Source of the DNA: Saccharomycopsis fibuligera x Saccharomycopsis cf. fibuligera
Taxonomy: Eukaryota > Ascomycota > Saccharomycetes > Ascoideales > Saccharomycopsidaceae
Reading direction: 5' to 3'
DNA length: 64,000 bases
Assembly: GCA_001936135.1 (NCBI GenBank)
Contig: CP012811.1
Span: 434,001-498,000 of the forward strand
Every line of letters begins with the position of its first letter. Position 1 is the stretch's first letter. Shown here one piece after another: positions 41,660 to 54,454 of the stretch. Position numbers and translations under genes: made by a program. The notes under the pieces were generated by a model. That model saw only the letters and a list, made by a program, of their open reading frames with translations, had not been told where the DNA came from and made no database searches.

Positions 41660-43592
41660 TTTTCTTGCTTGTTGCAAATGGCTTCTCTATCTAGTACTTG
41701 CAAGCTCTCTTAAAAATGAAAGATTATTGAGAGTAACAAAGAATAACACAACGTGTTAGACACAATACAATGGTTAGTCGTAACACACAACTCTTTTAAC
41801 ACAGACTTACCAAATTTAAGAAGGGACTTAAAGTTGAAGTTGAAGTTGAAGTTAAAGCAAGAATAAATACTGTTTTTTTTTGTTATTTCTATGTTCTTTT
41901 GTTTTCTAATATAGGCAATGCCTCACAGATCCAGTCCAATCCAATATGCCAAGCACCCTGCTCTTGCAAACCAAAATAGCACTCTTGCTGGAACTTTTAT
42001 ATAACTTTGTTTTGCCCAGTTCTATATCAGAGCCAAAAGTTTAGTTTTATTTCCAAAATATTGTCTCAAAAACAAAAGAATATCAAAAGTTAACAACAAA
42101 AGCAAAGGTACACAACACTGACAAAACGGATAAGAATTAAGAAGTAAGCACCAAAGCTAGCAAATTGAAACCACGCAATCGTGATATAAGTAAAAGCAGA
42201 AAGAAAACTAAAAAAAGGAGAACAAAGTATTGACTTGATATGAAAACAACTATGAGTCTTCTAGCCTAGCTTATCTCTAAACTTTTGTCAAAACGCTCTA
42301 AGCAAATACAAAAAAAGAGAAAAGCTATTAGGTAACAAAATGTCAAAAGCCACCGAGCGAGCGAGTACCCCCTTCCTCACATCCATGAACAAAACCACTA
42401 ACAAAAAAAAACGCATTCGCTGCTAGAGATTTAGAAGACAAACACGAAATCTGCAAGTTGAGGCAAGCACACAAAAACAAAACAAAGAAAAGTAAATAAT
42501 ATCACTTTATGATGTAATTACTTTGTAACTGATCTCCATTTTTTTTATTTTTTTTTTTTTTTTTATTTTTGTTTTGATGGAACTGTTAGGATACCCAAGG
42601 TAGAATTCTGGAAATCGTGGTGTTGCACAAATGCAAAATTGAGCTGCATGCCGATGCACTAACTGGCCAAACTGTTGCAGCAATAGAATAAAGTTTAAAA
42701 ACTCGTCGGAGATAAGAAGCAGTCTATATCTGATTCTTGGCATAAAACTATAGGAAAAGAATAACAAAAAAGAAATAAGCAAAAGAGTGTAAATTAAGAC
42801 AGTCGATTTTTGTAAAAAACGTAACTTGAAAAAGGTACAAATAAACAACGGAGGAAAGAAGTCAAATAAATTAAGCAAGAGATATAAAAAACAAATAACT
42901 CAAGGAAAAGAAGAAACAACAAAATAAACAACGCTGAAAAAAAAAAAAAAAAAACTAGAATAGATTAGAGAAAGGTCCTGCTCAGTAAAACAAAGTAGAG
43001 TAAGTCTAACCAATTCTTCAGTCAACACAATATAATATAAAGGAGAGACAAAATCAGGCAGATTAATTATTGAATGAATAAATTTGAAACAGTTTTCCGC
43101 AATAAATAAAAAAAAGCCAAAAAAGCTTTTAAAATAATATAAATAAACAAAATGACAAAATAACGAAAAAATTAAAAAAAAAAGATTTAATAAAACAAAA
43201 AAAAAGTAATTTTTTTTTTATAATGGGAGCAAAAGAAAAGAGAATCAAAACACAAATGACAGAAATTTAAAAGGTGAAGTGTAGAAGATAAACGACTGAA
43301 CAGGAAGAAGGGAAGCTAAAAGAACGAAAATTAAATGAAACATAGGAATAGGAAAACGGGCAACAAAACATTAAGAACTGTAAAAAACATTAATAATAAT
43401 TATTACCAAAAACCTGAGAAAACAAAACAAAGCAAAGCAAATTTAAAACCAGAAAAACGTAAACACACAGCCATAGCACGTAAGAAAAAGAAAAGTAAAA
43501 AGCATGCTTCAAAAAAAAAAAAAAAAAGGCTAGAAAATAGACAAGAAATAGAACTTCTTCAAGAAAAAAGAATATACATTTTCTCACTAATT
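41660..43592. other. 1.9-kb A-rich intergenic region
   Basis: This separates the kinase start from the 3' end of the ArfGAP gene; both are on the minus strand. A GAAGTT hexamer repeat lies at about 41828-41852, and the plus strand is A-rich from 42040 to 43580 with many A runs. Open frames here code for Lys-, Phe- or Leu-rich products and look spurious. It probably holds a long kinase promoter and leader plus the ArfGAP 3' UTR. Confidence 0.45.
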
Positions 43593-46500
43593 TCATTGTT
43601 TCTTCTTTGAAGATCTAGAGAAACTAAACAACGGAATTTGTGAATGAAAATTCTTCTTTGAGGAATTATTGTTGCCACCACCATTACCACCAATGCTTCC
43701 TGAGAAAGAAGTATTCCCGTTACCTTTTCCACTTGAATCGCCACCATAACTTCCTCTATGGCTTTCATAAACTGCTTGATTACTATTATTTTTCCGCTTT
43801 TTGTCCTTTTTGAAACTAGAAATGCCATTAGTGACATGAGATGAATCATTACTGTTGGAAAACCCATCAAATGCTGAGAAACCCTCTTGAGCATTACTGT
43901 AGCTGACAATGCTATTTATTGGGGTAGCATTCTTGTGCCCTCTGGAATTTATACTATTACTACCGATATCATTATTGTTAATTATATGATTGCCGGTACT
44001 ACTCATACTCATACCTGGACCACTTGATGAGGAAATACCTAATGATCTATCAATCTTAGCTTGCCAGAATCTTTTTGCTGGTTCAATGAGATTCAAATTA
44101 TCCATTACTTGAGTACCACAACTAGCACCATTAAGTAATAATAATTCTGCAATTTCGAAAACTGGATTCGCAACAGGACCAGAATAATGGGTTAATGCAT
44201 ACTCTAGCAAACTTGATTCAATTTCTTTTTCTTTACCCTTGATGACTACCATGTTTGGATTACCACCACATGCTAACGCTTTCAAAATCATTTGAATGTT
44301 ATTGGAATGAATACCGTAAATCAAGTGGCTATTGGCCTTTGGATCTTCTTCAACGTATGCTTTTTCCTTGTATTTGTTAATAATAAATGATGATCTTTCA
44401 GAAGCACTAGAACTTGGATTCACCAAATCGTTTTTACTTTTCCCAACCCCGGTTGTCTGAGTTGTACCATTACTATTATTATTGAGCTTTGTTTCCCAAT
44501 AGGAATTAGAGTACTGATTATTCACTGACCTTAAAAGTTTAACAATTTCTGGAGTAAAGATTGAAATGTCCAAAGTTAATGATCTGATTTTAGATAGATG
44601 TGAACCTAAACTTCGATGCACCCCTGAGCAATCAATGCATACCACCACTAGTAAACTAATAGAGATCCAATCCACTGATTTGGTTGAACCACAATCTGCA
44701 CAAAACAAATTGCTATTATGGCTGTGTCTGACAATTTCCAAGTAATTGATTTCCTCTTGATCATTGTCATGTTGATTGTGATTGTGATGAGTGGTAGCGT
44801 AATTACTGTTGATCTGGTTTATTGATAACGTGTTATGATAAGTGTTTGGATCGTAGTTGTTTTGTTGATTATTGTTATTGCTATTGTTGGTAATATTATT
44901 TATGTCTGAGGCGGCCTTACCCCCAGTGATATTATTATTACCATTGGCCGGGTTCCCATGAGACTTATTGGTGACGTTTGACTTTTTGATGCTTCTAGAA
45001 CTCCGACTAAACATTGTACTGCTGCTATTAGTGTTATTGTTATTGTTATTAGTGATGCTGGTAATGTTTGGCACCAATGTATTGTTGAAATCACTAGATG
45101 ATGAACCCGGTGGTGATGATGAAGATAAGAATGGAGAATTGTGTGCAGAAGACTGTGCTGATATTGATTGATTACGTGTTGTTGAGGACGCAGTAGTGCC
45201 TGAGATAAAATTTTTCAAGGATGAGGATTTTGTGGCACTTGTGGTGTCAGAGTTAGGAGTACTGGTTTGATTTTTCAAAGAGCTGAAGGTTCTAAGACTG
45301 GCTTTTCTTGAATTTTGACCAGCATAGTCGGTACTGGTACTGGTGCTGGCGGTGTTATTAATGATTCCAGTATTGTCTATATAATTAGTACCAGTATTAG
45401 TCGCACCGATATCACCACCATTTGCCCCACTGGAAAGAGACAAGTGCAACGACCGGTTCAAGCTAGCGATCCACGCGTCTCGTTCCTGTGCGCTGGCCGC
45501 TTGAAACAACCGGTGAGTGTTATGAGCAGTGATCACCTCGAAACAAAATCTCCGGTCATTAGTTGACCCCGATTGCTTGATGCAGCCGAACCGCATGTCG
45601 ATCGGATCTCCTCTAAGAAGTTTGCCCAGCTTCCAGTCCAGATATTCTCTCAAGTAGCCATCTTTCAACACCACCCATTGCTTATGCCAGCCGTGTCTGT
45701 TACCACCGCCATAAGTCCAAAGAATGCCTTCGTGTTGGTCAATGCTGTCCGGCTCATTGCTGGTGCCATTGCCTGTGAAAGTGTCATTAGCTGCGAGATT
45801 AGGAGTGCCTGGTGCTTTGCCGTTAGCAGACGACGGTTGGTGCCGGTGGTATGCGGCGGAACCTGCAGCTGCTGCTCCGGTGACAACGGCGGCAGCAGTA
45901 TTATCACCACCGCTCACCGTCCCGCTTCTGCTGTGTGCGGTTATGCCGCTTCTAATTCCCACTCCATTTCCATCACCGTCACCAAGAACCGTATCCCGTA
46001 CCTGCAACCGTGCCAAAGCAGCGGTAAGATCACCATTATTTGTAGCTTGAGCAATAGCTCCCCTTTTCAGACTTCGATTTTTTTTCAACATGGCCCATTG
46101 ATTTTCCACAGTATGAATTTTTGTTTCTAATTGTTGTAAAGCGGCAGCATTAACTTTATTGCTGACCCGGTTCTTGTTATTTAATGCTAGCAAGTCAAGT
46201 TCACTGAGAAATTTCAACATGCTTTGTTTTAAATTTTCAATAAAGTCGCCATTTTTGTAGTCGACTAAGTAGTTGTAGTAATCGAACCTTGCTAATTCAA
46301 ATGATCTTTTCTTCTTGAGGAACTTGACATCTTTGTTGGCATCTGAATTGCTATTGCTAACGAGACCGTTGCCATTGCTTGTGCCGTTATTACTGCTGTT
46401 ATTATTATTATTATTATTATTAGTAGTAGTAGTAGTGCCGCTTGTCAGTATTCTTTCCACTCCGTTGCTGCTTCCACCATTGAGGGAATTTCTCTTGGAT

Positions 46501-47191
46501 GCGAATGAAAGTCTTTTGCTGTTAGATTGACTGTTAGTAACAATACTGGCCTCTTCATCATTATTGGCATTCTCCTCATTAAGGTTGTTGCCATCAATAG
46601 TTTCCCTGATATCAACACTGTTACTATTATTGCTATTCCCTGCTCCACTATTCCCAATTAGTGGCAACTTGCTCTTTAGCGAACGATCACTAGCCAAATA
46701 TTTATTCAACCAGTTGTAATATTCCTTGTTCTTCTCGGCATATTTTTTCCTTTGGATATTGAATTGCTTATTGAACAAATCTTCAAATTCTTCACCGTTA
46801 TGTTTTATGAATTTTTTCACTGTGCTTTGCAAATTCTTGACTAGGATCCGGTTATAATTGTCATAGAATTCAATTTCATAATTCAATCTTTCAATAAGCT
46901 CATTAATCAGTTGGTTTAGTTCTTTATCATAGTTTGCATTATTGCTAATGAGGAATTTTTTGAGCTGGCCCAAAGTGTCAACATAGCTTTTTCGGTTTAA
47001 GTTTGCCTCAGTGCTGGATTTCAAGTATGCATCAGTTTTGCGGAAATATTGCTTGATTATTGGTCGAAAGTTTACAAGGTAATTTTCCAAATTTTTCAAG
47101 GTTTCTCTAAACAGTGGTCCATCACTGGCTGGCATAAGCAATGCAGCTTCACTTTCTGCTATCCACTGGCCAATCTCACTATAATAGCTAA

Positions 47192-47263
<72 letters not shown>

Positions 47264-49455
47264 CCTTGGCATTGCTATCGACGTTGTTTTTGTTGTGCTT
47301 ATCACCACTAGAGCTATTTGCATTATTGAAAGCGTTGGAGCTGTTAATGACCGGGCTAGCATAGTTAAAGCTTTCGCTGAACGTATTAACCGTCGCACTA
47401 CTAGCGTTAATACCCGTGCCCTTAGTTTGGTTTTTTATGTTTGAACTGTTAGCCCTGTTTGATTGGTTTGTCGCTGTAGCATTAGCGGTATTATCAATAT
47501 TATTATCAACACTAACGACACTAGAAAACCCATCAAAATTTGTATCATCACCATCATCATCATCATCATCATCATCATATTTGTCACTGTTATCGACATC
47601 ATAATCATTATCAGTAGTTGCCGCCACCGAGTCATCTCTGGACTTACTATTAGCACCACTTGTACCACTAAATCCACTAAAAGTCTTTTTAAGCTTTCTG
47701 AATGCCTTTTTGCTCCCTTTAGAGAACGACTTTGCCGAAGTTAATGACTTCATTGATTTTGAAGAGCGATTTGATTTGATTGACCTTAACGACTTGGTGC
47801 GTTTCACTCCAGCGTCTATTTCACCAGCGGAACCAACGCCATGTCCAAGGTCATTGTCGTAATCATCAGCATTGTTGCTGAAACCAGTGTCAGTGGTAGT
47901 GTCAGGTTGGGTTCCAATACTTTTTGTTGACTGTCTTCTCTGGTGCTTTTGCTTTGATTGTTTCTGATGAACAGTCTTTTCGCCATTGTTATTGTCATTG
48001 TTATTACTGTTGCTACTTTGATGCTCAAGAGTATCATCATCCAAAGTAGCAAAAGTATTGTCTTTCTCATTGTCTGCTGCTCCAATAGTAGTATTGAACG
48101 ACTTGTTACCCATCATGCTGCTATCGTCGGCAGCGGCGGTTAATCCCTTGTCACCACTATTGACAGTTTCATCCTTGTCATTGTTAGCTTTGTGATTAAC
48201 AGTACCTTGGTTTTGATGAAATTTGCTTCTTCGAGCCTCCCTGATCTTTTTAACTAATGGAGAGCTAGTAATAATATCACTATCTGCGTCGCCGTCGCCA
48301 CCATGGAAATTGGAACTAAAGTCAGTATTATATTGATACTCGTTATAGTTGGTGTCGCTATTATAGTTGTCGTCATCATCTTGACCATGCACTTTTTCCG
48401 CCTGGTCTTCTTCTTCTTCTTCTTCTTCTTCTTCTTCTTCTTCATCATCATATTGGTCTTCTTCGTATTCATTTTCGTTTTTGTCAACAGTATAACCTTG
48501 GTGATCTTTATGATTGTTCTTCTTTTGAATGACGCTACTGTCATTATCATCAATAGCATGCAACCCAAGACCCTTAACATGGTCCTCAAGTTGGGCTTTT
48601 CTGGCAGCATAACCATTATCGCCATCATTTGTACTGCTGCTGCCAAATGGACCACCAGTATTGACCGCTGATGGACTATCAACGCGTCCACCATCATCCA
48701 TGTATCTCACGGTGACGTTATCTTCACCATCGGCATTGGAATTGGCAATGGCATTGCCATTGGCATCGGCATTGCCATTGTCAGAAATGTTGTTATTTTC
48801 ACCGTTAATATCAAAAGCTCCAACACTTGGGCTAGTTACCATCGTCATTGAGTGAGACTGCGATCTCGATAGCGACGCTTCGGTCATCGTTGCTGGAGAC
48901 ATTACTCCTGTTGCTACTCCTGGTGAATTCATGCCGCTGTTGCCATAGCCATAGCCATAACCATTGCCATAGCCGGCGCCATTATTACTGAAGTTGTAGG
49001 TATTATTGGCGTTGGCATTACTAAGATTCCGATTTCTCAAAGGGCTAGTAATAATCGGATGAGGATGATTTTCAGTTCCGTTCTCGTTCAAAATGTCCAA
49101 GTTTCGTTTAGTTATCGGTAAGAAGGATTTTGATCCTTTTCGGTTTAGTGCTGGCAGCCGACTAGGACTTTGACTTGGGCTTTGCTGGGGCTGTGACTGT
49201 TGAGATTGCGCTTGTAGACGTAAGTTTTCAATGCTTATTCTTGCGCTTGGAATTCTTGAAGTTGGACTTGAGATTGAATTTGAATATCCGTTTGAAAGAT
49301 TGTGACTATAATTGTAGTGCTGGTGAGCGTTATAATGACTTGGGTGGTTGGCCATCGATGATGCCCTCTGTCTTTGATTTTGGTGCTGAATTGCCAGTGT
49401 TCCAGACAAAGAGTTGAGATTTGTAAAGCTACCGCTGCTAGTGTGTCTTAGCTGC

Positions 49456-49487
<32 letters not shown>

Positions 49488-50888
49488 ATAAAGATGGTGA
49501 GCAGCTACTGATGGGGCTGGAATACTTGGTATCATTGGTTGCTCCAAAATCGACCCGTTACTCAAATTTTCACCACTGGCCCTAGCCTCATTACCGTTTC
49601 TACTGAATTGAGGCACTGGGGGTTGCAGTATCTGAGGCTGGTTAACCCAAATACTAAACTCCATTAGCGACTTGAACTCCTCGTTGACTTCCCCTGATGA
49701 GTAATCGAATTGGACGTCTTGATAAAATATGGTATAAATGTAATTCCCTTGAGACCCTTCAGGAATGGAATAGCTGAACGAGAATCTAAACTTTGGGGCT
49801 TTTTTAGCGGTGGTTGAATTGCCTGTTGCTGCATGTTGGGAGCCTTGTGGTTCGTCATCGTCATCTTTATACACATCACCAACGATCTCAATATCATCAT
49901 CGTCCTGAACCAAGTCTTCCAAATCTAAATCGCTGTTACTGTTGCTTGCACTGTCTAGAGATAACGATTTCAAATGTTGTAATTTTTCGTAAATTTCGTT
50001 TTTTGTCTTGCCGCGAATAAGACAGAGTTTTTTGAAGATTAGGTTGTGCAATTCACTTTCTTCTTCTTCGTCGTCGTCGTCGTCAAAGTCGTCGTCAAAG
50101 TCGCTTTCCGCATTACTGTAGTTTGTATGGGAGGTTCTATTTGCATTGTCTTGGAATGAAAATTCAAATTCATCATCATGAGGTTGTGTATTTTTAGCAC
50201 TATTGTCATTGTTATTGTCGCTGCCGCTTGTCGTTGTCAAATATGGCATCTTGTATACCGAATTATACTCTTTTGCATCATTAAACTTTTCATCTTCGTC
50301 GTCCTCCTCGTCGGTATATTTAGTATGGCTTGACGTTTGTTCTTGGACCTCCACAGCAACATTGTCATTCTTTGCGCCCAGATATTTTTTGACCAACCTG
50401 TTTCTCAGGTTAATCATGTCGATATACTTGCCGTCGGAATCAACAATGAAATAAATCTGGGACGCTGCTTCCAACTGTAACAAGAATGGATACTGGAAAT
50501 CCGCAATGTTTGTATTCTGCACATATTGACAAAGCGCTGACGTTTTAGTCACGTCGTCACCCTTGGACTGTGCATGGTGGTTTGATGCTTTTATCGTGAG
50601 GAAATCGTTCAAGTTTTCTACCTTGATGATCTGAGGGACGCTTTTGTCATTGGCGCTAGCGCTGGCGCTGGCGCTACTGGAATTGCTGTTCGCGATACTG
50701 CTGCTGATGGTGTCAGCGCTATTGGAGTCATTCTTGGCGCTATTCGGTTTTCTCTTGATTATGATGTTATGGACATTGAACTTTGCTTTATCCAGTAGTA
50801 CAATGGGAGAAAGCGCAGCGCTGTTAGAAGGAGAGGACGAAGCCGAGCTCAGATGGTGAGAGCTGTCCAAGCTGAGTATCTGGCCCAT
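43593..50888 (-). CDS. Giant BAR-PH-ArfGAP-ankyrin protein
   Basis: 2431 residues in one open frame. The order is a disordered, N/S/D-rich N-terminal half (about 1-1235), a BAR-like helical region (about 1240-1650), and a PH domain (about 1715-1815, EGILWTYGG to WIASLNRSL). An ArfGAP zinc finger follows (about 2050-2170) and then ankyrin-type repeats (about 2200-2290). The ArfGAP has CADC, CIDC and the arginine finger in GVHRSLGSH. This is the plan of ACAP/centaurin proteins and S. pombe Csx2, which switch off Arf GTPases on curved membranes. The N-terminus MGQILS fits an N-myristoylation signal. The spacing between the two zinc pairs is 17 residues where most ArfGAPs have 16. Low-complexity tracts include 23 Asn at 47193-47261 and long acidic runs. 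The domains are clear; the exact orthologue is not. Confidence 0.9.
47193..47261 (-). repeat. AAC repeat coding for 23 asparagines
   Basis: A pure AAC trinucleotide run in frame, just before the BAR-like region of the ArfGAP protein. Likely to vary in length. Confidence 0.9.
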
Positions 50889-50960
50889 GGTGTGTCAGGA
50901 GGAGAGAGAGTATATTGTGGGCTGAGCTGGCTGCTATTGGATAATGGAAAGATATGTGGA

Positions 50961-50986
50961 GTCGAGTCGAGTCGAGTCGAGTCGAG
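50961..50986. repeat. GTCGA pentanucleotide repeat
   Basis: Five exact units of GTCGA, about 75 bases upstream of the ArfGAP start codon, so possibly in its 5' leader. Confidence 0.9.
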
Positions 50987-51191
50987 TGCAGAGAGCGTGG
51001 TAAAATGTAGAATGGGAATAAGCGAGGGATCAAAAGTATGGTAACGTAAGTGTAGATGGTAAATGGGGATGGGCGTGGTGTAGTGCACTGGAAAGTGCGG
51101 TACTAAAGAAAAAGTGTAATGTGAAGTAGAATGATCTGGCAGTAGCCACCAACGCGGACAGTCAGCGCTACAAGGGGAAAGAAGCGAGATG

Positions 51192-51218
51192 GAAGAGAAG
51201 AGAAGAGAAGAGAAGAGA
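51192..51218. repeat. GAAGA pentanucleotide repeat
   Basis: About five units of GAAGA in the ArfGAP upstream region. Confidence 0.85.
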
Positions 51219-51561
51219 GAGAGATCTTCCAAGGAGTGGTGGTGGAGAGCGTGGGCGTGGATAATATCGACAATTGACAATTGACAACTGAACACAGCAG
51301 CACAGTTACAGTACTCCAACTGACGAATCGGTCAGTCAAAATGAGGGTGATGAAAAACGGTGGGAAGTTGAAAATTTTCAGTCTTGGTGGAGCAGAGAAG
51401 CAGCGAATGTAAAACTGAATCAACCAAAAGAGACAAAAAGAAGCGCGGCGCTGGCAAACGCAGCGATGATGAGCACAGCGGATGATGATCTGCGGTGCGT
51501 GTTGCAAGAGTTGCTGTTGCAAGAGTTGTCCTGTGTATACTATGCCAATCTGTATATTGTG

Positions 51562-51570
<9 letters not shown>

Positions 51571-51641
<71 letters not shown>
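51571..51641. repeat. TAA trinucleotide microsatellite
   Basis: About 24 perfect TAA units in 71 bases, preceded by a TATATA stretch. It lies in the 3' flank of the small GPI gene. Confidence 0.95.
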
Positions 51642-51642
<1 letters not shown>

Positions 51643-51722
51643 CATGCAATACTATCTAGAGATACTGCTTTGGCAATAACAGCAGCCAGTGTCTGCAACA
51701 CTACACCACACTACGGCAGCGC

Positions 51723-51938
51723 TCACAAGAAGGCAGCAATGGCAATGACTGCACCAGCAGCAGCAGCAGCGTGTGCGTGAGCAGCGTCAATGCCATGGGC
51801 AATGTTCTTTGTCGAGGAAGTAGAGTAGTTCTGCGGGCCATGGCTGGAGATGTTGTTGTAGGTGGCGTTGTTGATGGTGACAGAGAAGTTTTTGGCAAGA
51901 ACAGGGGTCAAGAGAAGGGCAAGGAGCGCGTACTTCAT
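51723..51938 (-). CDS. Small GPI-anchored-like secreted protein, 71 residues
   Basis: The ATG at 51938 opens a 71-residue protein with a clean signal peptide (about 1-15, KYALLALLLTPVLA). A short mature part carries four N-glycosylation sequons (NFS, NAT, NIS, NYS) and is Ser/Thr/Asn-rich. It ends in an alanine-rich hydrophobic tail (AAAAAGAVIAIAAFL) typical of a GPI signal. The mature peptide would be about 35-40 residues. The frame runs further upstream only without an ATG. No cysteines are present. The combination of both end signals in so short a frame makes a real gene likely. Function unknown; a structural wall or plasma-membrane glycopeptide is the best guess. Confidence 0.65.
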   Translation of the reverse strand: MKYALLALLLTPVLAKNFSVTINNATYNNISSHGPQNYSTSSTKNIAHGIDAAHAHAAAAAGAVIAIAAFL

Positions 51939-52329
51939 ATTGGGCGTGGCGGAATGGCTAATACTACCACTACTATTACAAGGGGGAGCCAGACAGGCAA
52001 GAGATTGATACAAGACAAGAGAAAAGATTCAGAATATATACATATATATATATATTACTTGTTCTTGTTTTGCTAGTTTATGATTAGTGGATGATACAAC
52101 TAGCGCGTTACAGCCGTTACAGCGTTACAAAATTTTTCTTAGCGCATTGTGTGTTGAAATATAACTTTAATCTGCTTATGTAATAGAATGTACGTTGTCT
52201 GTTACCCTCTCCTGCTGCCAACTGCAGACGCCACGGGCAAGCCACAAGCAAGCCACAGGCAAGCCACGCAATGCAGAAAGCACATGCGCATCGTGATGGA
52301 AACAGATACCTGCATACACGTACTGTCTG
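51939..52329. promoter_or_regulatory. Promoter of the small GPI gene
   Basis: 391 bases with a TATATA stretch at 52036-52055, suitable as a TATA region for the small GPI gene. An AAGCCACA/G repeat (four related units) lies at 52240-52270. Confidence 0.5.
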
Positions 52330-52737
52330 TCACTTGGCGAATCTGGTCAACCAGGAGGATCCAAACGCACAATCATCAAGATCTTTCAACATCCTGTAAC
52401 TCTTCAAAAAAGCCTCGGACCCAGCATCGCTGACGCCAGCCTCATCACCAATGACACCCGCAAAAGGTCCTGCCTTCTTGTCATCACCATTGCCCATTCG
52501 ATCTTGAACTAGCTCAGCAAGCCTCAAATATTCCTGAACATTCAATACCAAATTCTTGACAACAGTACGAAATTCTTGGCTATCAATAAACTTTCTTCTG
52601 AACTTCTGCTTCTCCACCACCATCTTTACCGGCTTGTCCGTCTTTGTCTGAGAAGGACGTTGCAATCTCGGGTTGCCACGGCGACTTCCCTTCGCGCCTC
52701 GTTTCTCGTTTCTCTCATCCTCTTTAATTTCTTTCTC

Positions 52738-52785
<48 letters not shown>

Positions 52786-54423
52786 CATTCTGTACTCATT
52801 CATTTTAAAATACCCATTGACTAGAATTTCCATTAGCCCAAAATTTTCAATCGCAGTCAATGCTTTAGCAAAGTAAAATGACACCAATTCAAAACTTGAA
52901 CTCTGCTGTGCCAATGCTATTACCGCCTCAGATGCTTTGAAATCTTCATCTCCGCCGGCATCAAACTTTACACCTTTTGACTGCTTTGGCGTATAATCTT
53001 CTTCTTTCTTGAGCCGCAAAACACCCTTTCCTTCCTTCAAGTACAATCTGCAGAAACTTGACATGAACAAGACCAAAATTTCCATATTTTCCAAAAACGC
53101 AATCTCCAATGACAAGTGCGCATTGATAAATGGATGGTTGATTTGCGCATAAAGAAAAATCATCGATACGGCCTCACATGATAACTGATAAAGTTTATAT
53201 CCAATAGCATTGCCGTCACACAAATTGAAAAACTGAACAACTTTACCGCGAACGGTTTGCTGCAAAAGAGCATTGTAAAATTTCACAGACTCTGCTGGCG
53301 ATACTGTTCCCAGCTGCGTACCTGAACCTTCATAGATAAGCTCTTCATAGATCCGCTTAGTCAAAAATGGATAATAGCGAAACTCTTGATTGTAACTAGA
53401 ATTTGCGTCATTATCATCATTATCATCATCATCATCATCAATTGAAGGCATGGCAAGCCCAAGTGCGGCACTGACACTGAATTCTCGTAGTCCTGATTGG
53501 ATAAACTGAGGTTTGAACATGCTACTGCACACCAAATAATCTAACGACTCAATCTTGAGCCAAGTTAGCCCTCTGAACCGCCGTTGCCTGTCACTTGTCA
53601 ACTCATCATCGCCCATATGATAATAATCATGCAACTTCGCGTTGGCCACTACTTCTGACAACCCAAGATAAAGCTGCTTAAACTGGGCTTTACTTTTGCA
53701 ATTTTTGAAAAAACAGTATTCCAAATGGAGCACCAATGCTTGCACATACGACAATTCATTGCTCTCACTGATACCAACATCACTGGCGACATATTGATCT
53801 GAATACGCTGCGGTTTTGACAATAGCTCGTAAATGCATAAAAAGCTCCATCAAGTTGGAAACTAATTTTTGCAAGCTCAGTCTATCGCCATTGAAATATT
53901 GCCGTATGCTAGCGTCATTAGCAATAGCGATACAAATAAGCGGATAGAGCATCAAATAACGAGTATCGACAATTTTTAGTGTTGGCGAAAATAGCGCCTC
54001 TTTGACGTAAATAGCCAACGAGCTAAAATCAATGAAATTGAAACATCCACTAGTTTGACAAGCAGTTATTACATCCAAAAGAAATTTCTTGGTGAGGCTG
54101 ATATCGTTCATCAAGTTGGGGAAACCGCTAAACTTATCCCCCTTGTAATAGAGTGAATCGCTATTTCGAGCAACAAGTTGCAAATCGTTAGTCTGAATTG
54201 TATGTAATGGCTTGCCAAACATGTTTACCAGGGTGATTAGAGTGCTAGTATCCGCCAATATGGCACTTTCTGCCGTAGCACTAGCATTCACAAGATCAAA
54301 ATAACCCGCAGTCAAACAACGGTCATCTTTGGGCAAATCCAGATTCTTGTCCAAGACGCCAAAAGCCAGTTCGGCGTCGGGGTTAATGGCTAACTGTTTT
54401 CCAGCTGCTTCGTTTTCTTGTTG

Positions 54424-54454
<31 letters not shown>

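Larger units (their letters stand above)
50889..51722. promoter_or_regulatory. ArfGAP promoter region rich in microsatellites
   Basis: 834 bases between two minus-strand genes. It holds a GTCGA pentamer, a GAAGA pentamer and a TAA trinucleotide array. Open frames in it are products of the repeats. Confidence 0.5.

Noticed and set aside
42507-42878. 123-codon minus-strand frame between the kinase and ArfGAP genes
   Set aside because: Its product is Phe/Leu-rich at one end and poly-Lys at the other, as expected from A/T runs. No domain or good context.
48254-48697. Met/Lys/Thr-rich frame inside the ArfGAP gene
   Set aside because: Shadow of the acidic and Asn-rich repeats in another frame.
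51103-51645. Poly-Tyr and poly-Leu frames over the TAA array
   Set aside because: They are translations of the microsatellite.
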